A stretch of 38,026 nucleotides of DNA, from the IMG/VR virus record IMGVR_UViG_3300032288_003199, positions 1-38,026 of that record; one strand, 5' to 3'. The translations under genes were made by a program, and so were the position numbers. Source of the DNA: a virus. Below are positions 22,291 to 29,429 of the stretch, piece by piece (positions within the stretch are counted from its first letter, which is position 1; every line of letters starts with the position of its first letter). The notes beneath the pieces were generated by a model, which did no database searches, was not told the DNA's origin, and saw only the letters and a list, made by a program, of their open reading frames with translations.

Positions 22291-22357
22291 GGACGAAACA
22301 CCTACAGCGTGTTGTGTGTTGTGGGTGTCTAACCGTGTTGCGGTTGCTGATGAGTCC
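22291..22357 (+). ncRNA. Type II hammerhead ribozyme
   Basis: All conserved parts of a hammerhead are present, in permuted (stem II open) order. Stem II 5' strand GGAC 22291-22294. Core GAAA 22295-22298. Stem III 22299-22310 with 22316-22327 (12 pairs, 4 wobble; loop GTTGT). Cleavage triplet G22327-U22328-C22329. Stem I 22330-22335 with 22341-22346 (6 pairs, loop TGTTG). Core CUGAUGA 22347-22353. Stem II 3' strand GUCC 22354-22357. An outer 4-bp helix (22282-22285 with 22364-22367) may extend stem II. Predicted cut after C22329. It lies between the stop at 22279 and the ribosome site of the gene at 22385, so it would separate the upstream and downstream mRNAs. Confidence 0.88.
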
Positions 22358-22384
22358 AGTTTGACTTGATTATGGAGGTTGATT

Positions 22385-22597
22385 ATGGGTTACGAAGTAA
22401 TAGTTAAATGGATACCCGAGGACATACAGTATCACCAGCCTGATTGGCATGAGTCCAAGTGTGAGTTTGTGTTGGATGAAATTTCGCACCAACTGCATGA
22501 GCGTGTTGTTGAATACGGCAACGAAGTTCTTGAGGGTTTGTTGTCCGATTGGATTGATGAAAGCGAAGAGCACTATTGTGAAGAAGAGGAGGCGTGA
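22385..22597 (+). CDS. Small acidic hypothetical protein
   Basis: 70 residues from ATG 22385 with a clear GGAGGT seven bases upstream. A TTG at 22379 lies too near the ribosome site. The N-terminus has GYEVIVKWIPEDIQYHQPDW and the C-terminus is very acidic (DESEEHYCEEEEA). No domain known. Its leader is the 3' product of the hammerhead ribozyme, so its mRNA would begin with a 5' hydroxyl at about 22330. It is coupled to the following membrane gene by TGATG. Confidence 0.7.
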   Translation: MGYEVIVKWIPEDIQYHQPDWHESKCEFVLDEISHQLHERVVEYGNEVLEGLLSDWIDESEEHYCEEEEA

Positions 22598-22743
22598 TGA
22601 GTTTCGGTGAATTGTTTATCGGTCTGATAGTTTTTCAGGCTGTGATTGTGTGGGTGTGCTATTTTGTGCTCACTAACGAGTCAGGTTCACAGCGATACCA
22701 GCATGGTCGTGACTATCCGTATGACCAAGATTTGGATTGGTGA
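22597..22743 (+). CDS. Single-span membrane protein, 48 residues
   Basis: ATG 22597 shares its A with the TGA of the previous gene. A hydrophobic span (about 5-24: ELFIGLIVFQAVIVWVCYFV) is followed by a charged, Tyr/Asp-rich tail (QHGRDYPYDQDLDW). Too short for routine detection. It could be a small inhibitor, exclusion or anchor protein. No homolog recalled. Confidence 0.65.
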   Translation: MSFGELFIGLIVFQAVIVWVCYFVLTNESGSQRYQHGRDYPYDQDLDW

Positions 22744-22777
22744 TTGACAACTGCGTACTAGCGGTCTGTTATAGTTA
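22744..22777 (+). promoter_or_regulatory. Early promoter, copy B of the TAGCGGTyTGyTATAsTTA motif
   Basis: TTGACA (22744-22749), a perfect -35, is followed by the 19-base element at 22759-22777 containing TGTTATAGT (extended -10, TATAGT at 22770-22775). The -35 to TATAGT spacing is 20 bases, long for a sigma70 promoter, so the extended -10 may dominate. The motif matches copy A at 20043-20061 in 16 of 19 bases. Confidence 0.55.
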
Positions 22778-22797
22778 TAGTAATGGTTTAATGATTT

Positions 22798-22848
22798 GCC
22801 ATCTGACGATGGCATCTAGTATGGATGATTTGTCCATGCTAATTAGCA
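22798..22848 (+). promoter_or_regulatory. Structured leader with hairpin and palindrome
   Basis: GCCATC (22798-22803) and GATGGC (22808-22813) form a hairpin. TGCTAATTAGCA (22837-22848) is a perfect 12-base palindrome. A GGAGGTT ribosome site follows before 22871. The palindrome may bind a regulator. Confidence 0.45.
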
Positions 22849-22870
22849 ATATGCAACTTAGGAGGTTGTA

Positions 22871-23491
22871 ATGTTAGGCATAACAATGGGTGCCGTCATA
22901 GGCACAGAGGTAGGTAAGGAACCCGAACCCTGCATTATCGGTGATATCGCCGATATTCAGGCTAAGGTTGGCGGTCACTTTGATTGTGTCCGCATCAATG
23001 TGGGTAGTGACCCGTCAGCCGATGATGTGTTCACTTTGGTGGGCTATGTTCACGATGAGGGCAGGATTTTGAATCCTCCTTTGGAGATTAATCTCATGGC
23101 TTCCATGATTTTCAATCAAGAAATTCGTGGCAACTGTGTCATTCTCAGTGGCACCAATCCCGAAACCAAGGCGTATGACGGTGAGAATTACGATTTGCCT
23201 GCCGTGTTCTACGAATATCTGTGCAAGCAGATGACCAAGGACATTGAGCAATCAGTTTCGTTCACTCGGTTGCTGGCAAGTTCGGTCAGTTTGTCATACA
23301 AAGCAAAACAAATTTCTAAAGAGGAATTTGATTATATCCATGAAACGATTGGCAAGTTGCATGGCAACGCTGTTGGTGGCGACCTTGACAGCATGCCTGC
23401 GAAACTCAAGGCGTTGCTTGAGAAGTGCATGCAATATATGGCTACCGAGGTTGGAACTTTGCTCGGTGTTGAAATTGAAGAGGAGGAATGA
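22871..23491 (+). CDS. DUF3846-like protein
   Basis: 206 residues from ATG 22871 with a strong AGGAGGT site. The N-terminal part (IADIQAKVGGHFDCVRINVG, then HDEGRILNPPLEINLMASMI and IRGNCVILSG) fits the pattern of the DUF3846 domain, common in actinobacterial plasmids and phages. The remainder is a helical, Glu-rich extension ending in EEEE. Function unknown. The place in the early block fits an anti-restriction or host-modulating protein, but nothing direct shows it. Confidence 0.7.
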   Translation: MLGITMGAVIGTEVGKEPEPCIIGDIADIQAKVGGHFDCVRINVGSDPSADDVFTLVGYVHDEGRILNPPLEINLMASMIFNQEIRGNCVILSGTNPETKAYDGENYDLPAVFYEYLCKQMTKDIEQSVSFTRLLASSVSLSYKAKQISKEEFDYIHETIGKLHGNAVGGDLDSMPAKLKALLEKCMQYMATEVGTLLGVEIEEEE

Positions 23492-23730
23492 TGTCCAATT
23501 TGGGTGTTTCGGACGAGTGCAATGCACCAGTTATGCCTGTTGTATCTGCTCGCCCGAAGAAGGTGGTGGGGCGCAAGCCCCATCGCCGAGTGTTGTCACC
23601 TGCTGGCACCTATAGGTGTCCGAAGTGTGCTAATGAGATAATTGTGTTTGTTCGCATGTCGGCTTTGCCGTTGTGCATTAATCATTCGGCATCCAGTGGG
23701 GGTGCCGTGTCTATGGAGGAGGTTAAATAA
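23491..23730 (+). CDS. Small zinc-ribbon-like protein
   Basis: 79 residues from ATG 23491; ATG 23488, overlapping the TGA of the previous gene, is also possible. Metal-binding residues Cys43, Cys46, Cys62 and His65 (CPKC and CINH) form a zinc ribbon. A basic stretch (RPKKVVGRKPHRR) precedes it, suited to nucleic acid. Function unknown. It is coupled to the next gene by TAATG. Confidence 0.7.
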   Translation: MSNLGVSDECNAPVMPVVSARPKKVVGRKPHRRVLSPAGTYRCPKCANEIIVFVRMSALPLCINHSASSGGAVSMEEVK

Positions 23731-23939
23731 TGTTGAAACATAAATGGAATCCCGAAACTATGCGTAGCGGTTTTTATGCGATGCTACAGCATGCAGAACT
23801 GCAAGAGATTGAGCATGAAACCGATGTGGTTTTGGGTTCGTATTGGTCGGGCATCAAAGATGCTTTGCTGGTTGCGGTGGACATATTGGGTGAAGGTGCG
23901 GACAATCTTGAGGATGCTTGGTGGGAGGCGATTAAATGA
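23730..23939 (+). CDS. Hypothetical protein, 69 residues
   Basis: Helical and acidic, with a Trp-rich end (SYWSGIKDALLVAVDILGEG, then LEDAWWEAIK). No known domain. ATG overlaps the preceding stop and its own stop overlaps the next start by four bases, so it is part of a tightly coupled row of small early genes. Confidence 0.65.
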   Translation: MLKHKWNPETMRSGFYAMLQHAELQEIEHETDVVLGSYWSGIKDALLVAVDILGEGADNLEDAWWEAIK

Positions 23940-24142
23940 GATTAAAAAATGTTGAGGTGCCGTTCCCGAAGTGCCCTAGGTGTGATGGGTTTATTCCGAA
24001 CGACAAGGATGCTGGCAAGTATGCTGGTGCCCTTAGTCGTTTGGATAACCGCACCGAGGTGTGTTCTAAGTGTGGGGAGATTGAGGCGTTGGAGCAGATG
24101 ATGTACGGAAAAGTTTACAACTTTTTAGAAGGCAGGTCATAA
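23936..24142 (+). CDS. Small zinc-ribbon protein
   Basis: 68 residues with Cys13, Cys16, Cys43 and Cys46 (KCPRCDG, then VCSKCGEIEALE). The sequence between (GALSRLDNRTEVCSKCGEIE) matches a family of short phage proteins that carry this signature and are often annotated only as hypothetical. A zinc ribbon binding DNA or RNA is likely. The gene is coupled to the following HTH-like gene. Confidence 0.75.
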   Translation: MRLKNVEVPFPKCPRCDGFIPNDKDAGKYAGALSRLDNRTEVCSKCGEIEALEQMMYGKVYNFLEGRS

Positions 24143-24882
24143 TGAAACATGATGATTTAGCGGATGTTAAACCGTTGGGTGTGCGCATACAGATATCTGA
24201 TGGTGTGCATGGTATGTGGATGGGGCGACAGTTGTGCGAGGTGCGTGGCTATAGTGCGCCTTGGACAACAGAGAAAATGTTGGATTATTTCCAAGATTTA
24301 TGCACCTTTTATGATGCTTGGTCGGAATCTATTTCGCATGTGGCGTTGCCTGATGCGATGTCCGAACTACAAGCGTTGGATTTGGAGGGCGATACTTTCA
24401 ACAAGTGGAAGTTGATTCGTGCCTATGTTGAGGGTGCCTATAGCAAGTTCCCGAACGAGTCGTTGCTTTCCATAATGGTTGCGTTGGGGATTACCCCAAC
24501 ACAATATCTACAGGCGTGTACTACTGGTGGGTTACCGAAATGTTTTGAAGCGACCCCCGATTTCATTAGTCGGCTTGAAGAATATTATTTGTCGCACGAA
24601 AAAATTGTGTGGGTTGAAATCGCTAAAGAGTTCGGTATCAGCGCCCATATCGCCAAGAATATTTGCCGAGTGTTTGATAAACGGCATGTCGCCAAATATG
24701 GCGACCTTGCAGGTCAGCGTAAATATGCCCGAGAACTGTTGAACGACTTGTCGTTGAACACGGACGAGACACCTACGCATATCACCAAGGAGGTGTTTGA
24801 CCGTACTGGTGTGCGGTTTGATTTGTCTGCGGTTACGAAAATTCGTAAGCGTAAACGCAACACCGAACCACTAGAGTTATAA
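24142..24882 (+). CDS. Hypothetical protein with HTH-like segment
   Basis: 246 residues. A helix-turn-helix-like stretch is visible (KIVWVEIAKEFGISAHIAKN, about 154-173) and the C-terminus is basic (IRKRKRNTEPLEL). The N-terminal part has HGMWMGRQLCEVRGYSAPWT and a LDYFQDLCTFYDAWSE helix with no recognised domain. It may be a DNA-binding regulator of early or late genes. The evidence is weak. Confidence 0.6.
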   Translation: MKHDDLADVKPLGVRIQISDGVHGMWMGRQLCEVRGYSAPWTTEKMLDYFQDLCTFYDAWSESISHVALPDAMSELQALDLEGDTFNKWKLIRAYVEGAYSKFPNESLLSIMVALGITPTQYLQACTTGGLPKCFEATPDFISRLEEYYLSHEKIVWVEIAKEFGISAHIAKNICRVFDKRHVAKYGDLAGQRKYARELLNDLSLNTDETPTHITKEVFDRTGVRFDLSAVTKIRKRKRNTEPLEL

Positions 24883-24906
24883 TCACAAACTACCCATAGG
24901 AGCAAT

Positions 24907-25749
24907 ATGAAACTGGATACTGTAAACAAGCGCATTTATGTGCGCCAATCATGGTTGAACGATGTGTTGATGTGTCCCGAACGGGCACGACTCGCAACGA
25001 AAAATCCGCAGATGCGGATGGCTAGTGATGCGACCATCATTGGTACGGCTGTGCATCATGCGATTGAAACTTTTATCAACACGGCTGACGAAGAAGGTAT
25101 GGTCGGTCAAGAAGTTGAAGAGATGGTCAAGTGTGCCATCGCCGAGTATCAGCGTTTGGCGTTGGAACCGCACCGCAAAACTGGTATTGATGAAACCAAA
25201 ATTTTGTCGTACATTGATGCGATGTGCGTTGCGTGGTACACAACGATTATGCCATTCGTGGAACTGGGTGGCAAAACCGAGCACCGTTTCGTGTTGCCTA
25301 TTGGTATCAATATTGGTGGCTACGATACCTATATTGAGGGCACGATGGATTACATTACGCCGTCTGGTGTTATCTGGGATTGGAAAACGGCTGGGCGTTC
25401 ATATTCGGGTGCAGAGAAACAAAAGAACGCTGTGCAGGCATCCATGTATGCGATGGCGGCGTGCATTGAGGGCATGGTGCCGAACGAGAATGATATTGAG
25501 TTCAAGTATGGTGTGATGATTCGGCAAGAAACCCCGAAGGGGCAGGTTGTTTCGTTGCATCGTAATCAGGAGCATGTTGAGTGGATTCGTAACCAAATCA
25601 TTTCGGCTTGCCGAATGGGTGTGTCTTTGGGTGTTGATACAGGCTGGTTGTTGAACGACCAAGGCAATCTGTGTTCATCCAAGTGGTGCGATTTTTGGTC
25701 TATGTGCAAAGGCGCAACAATCTCCGAGCAGTCGTTGTTGCTCAAATAG
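24907..25749 (+). CDS. Cas4/RecB-like PD-(D/E)XK nuclease with Fe-S cysteines
   Basis: 280 residues. Elements of the Cas4/RecB/AddB nuclease fold appear in order: Cys23 (MCPERARL), His50 (GTAVHHAIE), Asp148 (GTMDYITPS), Asp158 and Lys160 (WDWKTAGR), then the QASMYAMA helix, and Cys256, Cys261 and Cys267 (LCSSKWCDFWSMC). One N-terminal plus three C-terminal cysteines is the usual 4Fe-4S arrangement. It probably acts as a single-stranded DNA exonuclease in phage recombination or DNA end processing. No CRISPR array is present. It has a clear AGGAG site. Confidence 0.85.
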   Translation: MKLDTVNKRIYVRQSWLNDVLMCPERARLATKNPQMRMASDATIIGTAVHHAIETFINTADEEGMVGQEVEEMVKCAIAEYQRLALEPHRKTGIDETKILSYIDAMCVAWYTTIMPFVELGGKTEHRFVLPIGINIGGYDTYIEGTMDYITPSGVIWDWKTAGRSYSGAEKQKNAVQASMYAMAACIEGMVPNENDIEFKYGVMIRQETPKGQVVSLHRNQEHVEWIRNQIISACRMGVSLGVDTGWLLNDQGNLCSSKWCDFWSMCKGATISEQSLLLK

Positions 25750-25760
25750 CGAGGACGAAC

Positions 25761-26075
25761 ATGCGTGAACCGATTGAATTAACGGTTGCTACTGCGGTGG
25801 CATCAGGTCTCCCGTTGTCCTTGCCTATTGTGGAGGTGCAGTGGATTGATGCTGTGGGTTCAGGTGACCGTTGGGATACACCTGAGAATGTTGATTCCAT
25901 GATTCCGTCAAAAAGTTTTGCTGTCGGATATTTGTGGCATGAATCCCGAACACATGTAACATTAATTATGTTAGTGAACGATGTTGGTACCGTAGGTCAT
26001 TCGTTGGTGATTCCGAAAGGAATGGTTGTGAATGTGCGCACACTTGTGCGTGACAACACCGCACCATCAGAATGA
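25761..26075 (+). CDS. Hypothetical protein, 104 residues
   Basis: From ATG 25761, chosen for a GAGGA site and because it follows the nuclease stop at 25749. The frame stays open further upstream but only inside that gene. Soluble, mixed alpha/beta: ELTVATAVASGLPLSLPIVE, then KSFAVGYLWHESRTHVTLIM and VIPKGMVVNVRTLVRD. No known domain. Downstream lies a promoter and leader for the replication genes. Confidence 0.65.
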   Translation: MREPIELTVATAVASGLPLSLPIVEVQWIDAVGSGDRWDTPENVDSMIPSKSFAVGYLWHESRTHVTLIMLVNDVGTVGHSLVIPKGMVVNVRTLVRDNTAPSE

Positions 26076-26081
26076 TACAAT
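26073..26081 (+). promoter_or_regulatory. Extended -10 upstream of the replication genes
   Basis: TGATACAAT (TG at 26073-26074, TACAAT at 26076-26081) is a fair extended -10. Its predicted start is near 26088, just before the leader hairpin. No close TTGACA was found. Confidence 0.45.
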
Positions 26082-26093
26082 GTTTTTTATTAA

Positions 26094-26143
26094 GGCTGAT
26101 GGAGTGCCACATGGCAAGTGTGACAACCTCCCCTCCGTCAGCC
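26094..26143 (+). promoter_or_regulatory. Strong leader hairpin before the replication operon
   Basis: GGCTGATGGAG (26094-26104) pairs fully with CTCCGTCAGCC (26133-26143), 11 pairs with one wobble, enclosing TGCC/GGCA (26105-26116). The ribosome site at about 26193-26198 sits in a small CACC-GAGGA-GGTG hairpin. This suggests control of translation at the replication operon by an RNA structure or a bound protein. Confidence 0.5.
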
Positions 26144-26203
26144 GATTTGTAAGTAATAAAATAGGGAGAGCAATAACAAACAAAACACCGAGGAGGTGCC
26201 GAA

Positions 26204-26674
26204 ATGAATACCATAAGTAAAGACCAATCCATAATCACTCAGGTCGCAGCGAAGATTGCTGCCGACTTGACACCGAAATCAGATGATGTGCAAATCAACA
26301 TCGCCAACTGGCTGTTGGCGTTTGATGCGACATCGGATGCGTTGCTGGAGAAACACGGCATGACACAACTGGACGACCAACAGGTTGCCGAGATTGTGCA
26401 ACAAGTGTTCCCGAACTCAGTGACGGTCACACAAACACCAGCGCCACAGTGGGCGACACAGCAAGCACAACCGCAAACCTCAGGGTTTCAGGTTCGTATC
26501 AAAGGCAAACAGCACGGAGACATCCCTGCATGGTTGCATGCCGAGTGCGCCAAGAAAGGCGTGACCGAAGTGTGGGATAACCGTGATGGATTGTCCGCTA
26601 ACCCGAAGCGTCCTTGGTTCAAATCAACGACATCTAACGATGCGTTTTGGGCACCGAGACCTGCTAGGTCATAA
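26204..26674 (+). CDS. Hypothetical replication-region protein
   Basis: 156 residues from ATG 26204. The N-terminal helical part is followed by a Gln/Pro/Thr-rich linker (about 75-95), then a compact C-terminal domain with GDIPAWLHAECAKKGVTEVW and NPKRPWFKSTTSNDAFWAPR. I recall this C-terminal pattern in actinophage proteins near helicase and primase genes but have no function for it. A role in DNA binding or as helicase loader is possible because it directly precedes the helicase gene (TAATG). Confidence 0.65.
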   Translation: MNTISKDQSIITQVAAKIAADLTPKSDDVQINIANWLLAFDATSDALLEKHGMTQLDDQQVAEIVQQVFPNSVTVTQTPAPQWATQQAQPQTSGFQVRIKGKQHGDIPAWLHAECAKKGVTEVWDNRDGLSANPKRPWFKSTTSNDAFWAPRPARS

Positions 26675-27741
26675 TGCAAGACCCCGACTTCAAGGGGCGA
26701 TGGTCAGCGTTAGGGCGGGGAGAACAACTCCCCGCCTTTGACGCATCTAAGACCCCCGCACACTTTTTTAAACCACTAGCGCTTGCGGCTGACGAATATG
26801 TATATTGGGCACAGAACCCTGACGAACGAATCTACTTAGGCTTTCCCGACATTGATGGGCAGATGCGTGGCATCGCACCATCAGAAATGTGTTTGATAAA
26901 CGGCTACAGCCATAGCGGTAAAACTTTGTTTCTGTTACAAATCTTGTTGGCGAACAAAACAAAACCCGTAATCTACTTTTGCCCTGACGAACCACGAACA
27001 TTGACGCTAATCAAGTTGGCGTGTTTGACGCATGGCATTGACGCAAACTTGTTGGAGCAAGAAATCAGCCGAGGTGTACCCGAAGCGATTGAGTTGCTAC
27101 GCAAAACCTCAACCGAAGAGTTCCCGAACCTAGCGGTCTTTGACCAAATGCTGTCCCTAGCGGACATGGAACGAGCATTGGGTGAAGTGCGTGACGCTTG
27201 GGGTCAGCCAGCGTTAATCGTGTTTGACTACTTGGAACTATTGACTGGTGGCGGTGAAGATGTGCCATCCAAAGCGAACACACTCAAAGGTTTCGGTAAA
27301 CGCCATAATGTTCCATTATTGGTGTTGCATCAATCATCTAGGTCTGCTGGTGCGGATGGGCGAAAAATGACTATATCTTCAGGTGCATACGGTGGTGAGC
27401 AACAATCAGCGCATGTAATTGGTGTTCGCCGTAAACGCTTTGAGATAGAAGCACAGATTCGTGAAATTGAGGACAAACTAGATAAATCCAACAGCACAGA
27501 ACGACTACTGGAACGCTTGGATTCTTTGCGGTACGAACAGCGTATCCACATGAATACGGTGACAATCAACTTGGTGAAATGCAAACGCCCAGCATCAACA
27601 TTGTTGGATGACATGGATTACGAAATTGAACAAGGCACAGGCAGACTGATTCGGCTCACGAACCACAATCTGCCGTCATATATTCATAATCAACCAACCG
27701 CACCTGAACAACTAGAGTTGGCGGTAATGGAGGACTGGTGA
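26674..27741 (+). CDS. DnaB-like replicative helicase (RecA-fold ATPase)
   Basis: 355 residues. The ATPase domain has Walker A NGYSHSGKT (76-84), Walker B LIVFDYLE (181-188) and a following VLHQSSRS (218-224) with the glutamine typical of DnaB-type helicases. The usual N-terminal DnaB domain is not evident, so this is a short form that may act with the primase gene immediately downstream. It ends in a GTGA overlap with that gene. Confidence 0.85.
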   Translation: MQDPDFKGRWSALGRGEQLPAFDASKTPAHFFKPLALAADEYVYWAQNPDERIYLGFPDIDGQMRGIAPSEMCLINGYSHSGKTLFLLQILLANKTKPVIYFCPDEPRTLTLIKLACLTHGIDANLLEQEISRGVPEAIELLRKTSTEEFPNLAVFDQMLSLADMERALGEVRDAWGQPALIVFDYLELLTGGGEDVPSKANTLKGFGKRHNVPLLVLHQSSRSAGADGRKMTISSGAYGGEQQSAHVIGVRRKRFEIEAQIREIEDKLDKSNSTERLLERLDSLRYEQRIHMNTVTINLVKCKRPASTLLDDMDYEIEQGTGRLIRLTNHNLPSYIHNQPTAPEQLELAVMEDW

Positions 27742-28634
27742 TACACGACCAAATCGTTGGCATGTTCACTTCGCTGTTTCGTGGTCGTGGCGATGTGTAC
27801 GGACATGAAGAAGGTAGATGCGTCAAAGAACCATTGACACACGAAGTTTTTAAACGACACCTAGAGGGCGTTCAAGCAATCGGTGTGTATCCGATGGTGC
27901 CCATCAACAATGTGCAACATGTTGCATGGGGATGTTCCGACATTGACATAGAAGATTTGGCTGGTGCCCGAAAAATCCAGTCGGCGCTATCTGCCGTGAA
28001 TGTCACTTCGTTCGTGGAGCGTTCACGCTCCAAAGGTTACCATATTTGGGTGTTCGCCGAGAATGTTGTCCCTGCATCAGACATGCGCAGAATGTTGTTG
28101 TGCGCCCATCAGGTCGCAGAATATCCTGCACGAGAAGTAAACCCGAAACAAGAAACATTAGCCAAAGGTCAATACGGCAACTATGTTCGTTTACCGTATT
28201 TTAACGCCGAGGACATGACCGACTCACATAGACGCATATTGGATGACAATAATCAGGCTGTGTCTTTACACGATTTTGTTTCGGCGGCAATCTCGTCACG
28301 AGTTCGCCGAGAACATATTGCTGACCTAGCGAAGTTGTGGAGAGAACCAATCACAGCACCTGCCGTGATTGACATGTCGCAATCCGTCAGCGTTAAAGAA
28401 GCGCTGACACAACTCAGCCCACTAGGCAAAGTGATATGGCGTGACGGACCGCTACCAACGAAAGACCGTTCAACCACACTGGCACGCTTAGGGCATGAGT
28501 GTGTGCGGTCATGTATGTCGCCCAGCGAAACAAAAATTATTTTGGTTGATGCAGATAAACGGTGGGGCAAATATCATTTGCGCCCTAACGGCGAACTTGA
28601 AATAGACAAACTTGTTGTCAGAGTGTTCTCGTGA
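27738..28634 (+). CDS. Archaeo-eukaryotic-type primase
   Basis: 298 residues from GTG 27738, with GGAGG four bases upstream. Motifs expected of an AEP primase are present: DID (68-70), the SKGYHIW histidine motif (98-104), REVNPKQ (132-138) and GNYVRLPYF (147-155). It would make primers, and perhaps extend DNA, next to the helicase. No separate DNA polymerase gene is seen, so the host polymerase is expected to take over. Confidence 0.85.
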   Translation: MIHDQIVGMFTSLFRGRGDVYGHEEGRCVKEPLTHEVFKRHLEGVQAIGVYPMVPINNVQHVAWGCSDIDIEDLAGARKIQSALSAVNVTSFVERSRSKGYHIWVFAENVVPASDMRRMLLCAHQVAEYPAREVNPKQETLAKGQYGNYVRLPYFNAEDMTDSHRRILDDNNQAVSLHDFVSAAISSRVRREHIADLAKLWREPITAPAVIDMSQSVSVKEALTQLSPLGKVIWRDGPLPTKDRSTTLARLGHECVRSCMSPSETKIILVDADKRWGKYHLRPNGELEIDKLVVRVFS

Positions 28635-29089
28635 AAAAACCGTTTGACCAATCCATGTATGACGCTGACGACCCAGCGAAACAACAAATTTTGGATTGGC
28701 TGACATCTCAAGGTTTCAACGGCGAAATCAACCCCGACCAATATGGCATAGACATAATCGGCGACTTTGGCGGCGAACCATTCGCCGCAGAAGTTGAAGT
28801 GAAACATAATTGGGTTGGTGAGCGGTTCCCGTTCAAAACCGTACATTTCTCTGCCAGAAAACTCAAATTTCTGGACAGACCCGTAAACACATGTTTTATG
28901 ATGTTGAACCACGATAGAACACATGTCCTAATAGTGGGGAAACCTTATCTACAATCCGCTATAATCGTTACGAAAGATACTATATATACAACCGAAGAAC
29001 AATTTATTGAAGTACCACTTGCCTACTGTTCAATAGAATCTTTAGAAAGTAAGCAAGATGACAACGGAACGCAACGCAGAATCTTTTAG
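28631..29089 (+). CDS. Putative PD-(D/E)XK-fold protein
   Basis: 152 residues from GTG 28631 (GTGA overlap). Asp41 (YGIDIIG) and E56-V-K58 in AAEVEVKH follow the D...ExK pattern of restriction-like nucleases. The N-terminal helix (AKQQILDWLTSQGFNGEINP) also fits. The acidic residues are right but family membership is not confirmed. A nuclease acting on replication or repair intermediates, upstream of RusA, is the likely role. It overlaps the RusA gene by 32 bases. Confidence 0.65.
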   Translation: MKKPFDQSMYDADDPAKQQILDWLTSQGFNGEINPDQYGIDIIGDFGGEPFAAEVEVKHNWVGERFPFKTVHFSARKLKFLDRPVNTCFMMLNHDRTHVLIVGKPYLQSAIIVTKDTIYTTEEQFIEVPLAYCSIESLESKQDDNGTQRRIF

Positions 29090-29429
29090 CAACGAATCAA
29101 TTTCAATATTTGTTCCCGTGAAACCCGTCCCCAAGGGACGACCTCGTATGACTAGGCGTGGGCGTGTGTTCACACCGCAACGCACATTAGATGCCGAGGC
29201 TCTTGTCCGTGAAGCATACGGTGACCGACCAAAGTTTGAAGGTCCAGTGTCTTTGGTGTTGAACTTTGCCGAGGATGGCACATTGATTGTGATATGTCCG
29301 TATTATGGCAGCGATTCTCGGCTGCGGGGCGACATAGATAACTATATTAAAACCATAATGGATGGCTTGAATGGTGTTGCTTGGGATGACGATAAACAGG
29401 TGTTTCATGTTGTGGCGGAAAAACAATGA
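29058..29429 (+). CDS. rusA: RusA-type Holliday junction resolvase
   Basis: 123 residues. The family signature is clear: KPVPKGRPRMTRRGRVFTP (22-40) and RGDIDNYIKTIMDGLNGVAW (90-109), with the metal-binding acids Asp92, Asp94, Asp102 and Asp110/111. It would cut branched DNA left by replication and recombination before packaging. It is short but complete, and overlaps the preceding and following genes. Confidence 0.9.
   Translation: MTTERNAESFSNESISIFVPVKPVPKGRPRMTRRGRVFTPQRTLDAEALVREAYGDRPKFEGPVSLVLNFAEDGTLIVICPYYGSDSRLRGDIDNYIKTIMDGLNGVAWDDDKQVFHVVAEKQ

Noticed and set aside
22803-22809. CTGACGA, a possible second hammerhead core
   Set aside because: It is part of the GCCATC-TGAC-GATGGC hairpin, and there is no GAAA partner or cleavage triplet in the right arrangement.
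24880-24886. TATAAT at the end of the HTH-like gene and another near 28966 in the PD-(D/E)XK gene
   Set aside because: Single -10 matches without a -35 in a moderately AT-rich genome are weak. They were not listed as promoters.
26032-26220. Rightward open frame through the leader before the replication operon
   Set aside because: It spans the promoter and hairpin, has no proper ribosome site, and overlaps the start of the real gene at 26204. It is better explained as a leader.
28665-28671. CTGACGA followed by a nearby GAAA in the PD-(D/E)XK gene
   Set aside because: The six bases between cannot form stem II and no stems I or III are seen. It is coding sequence.
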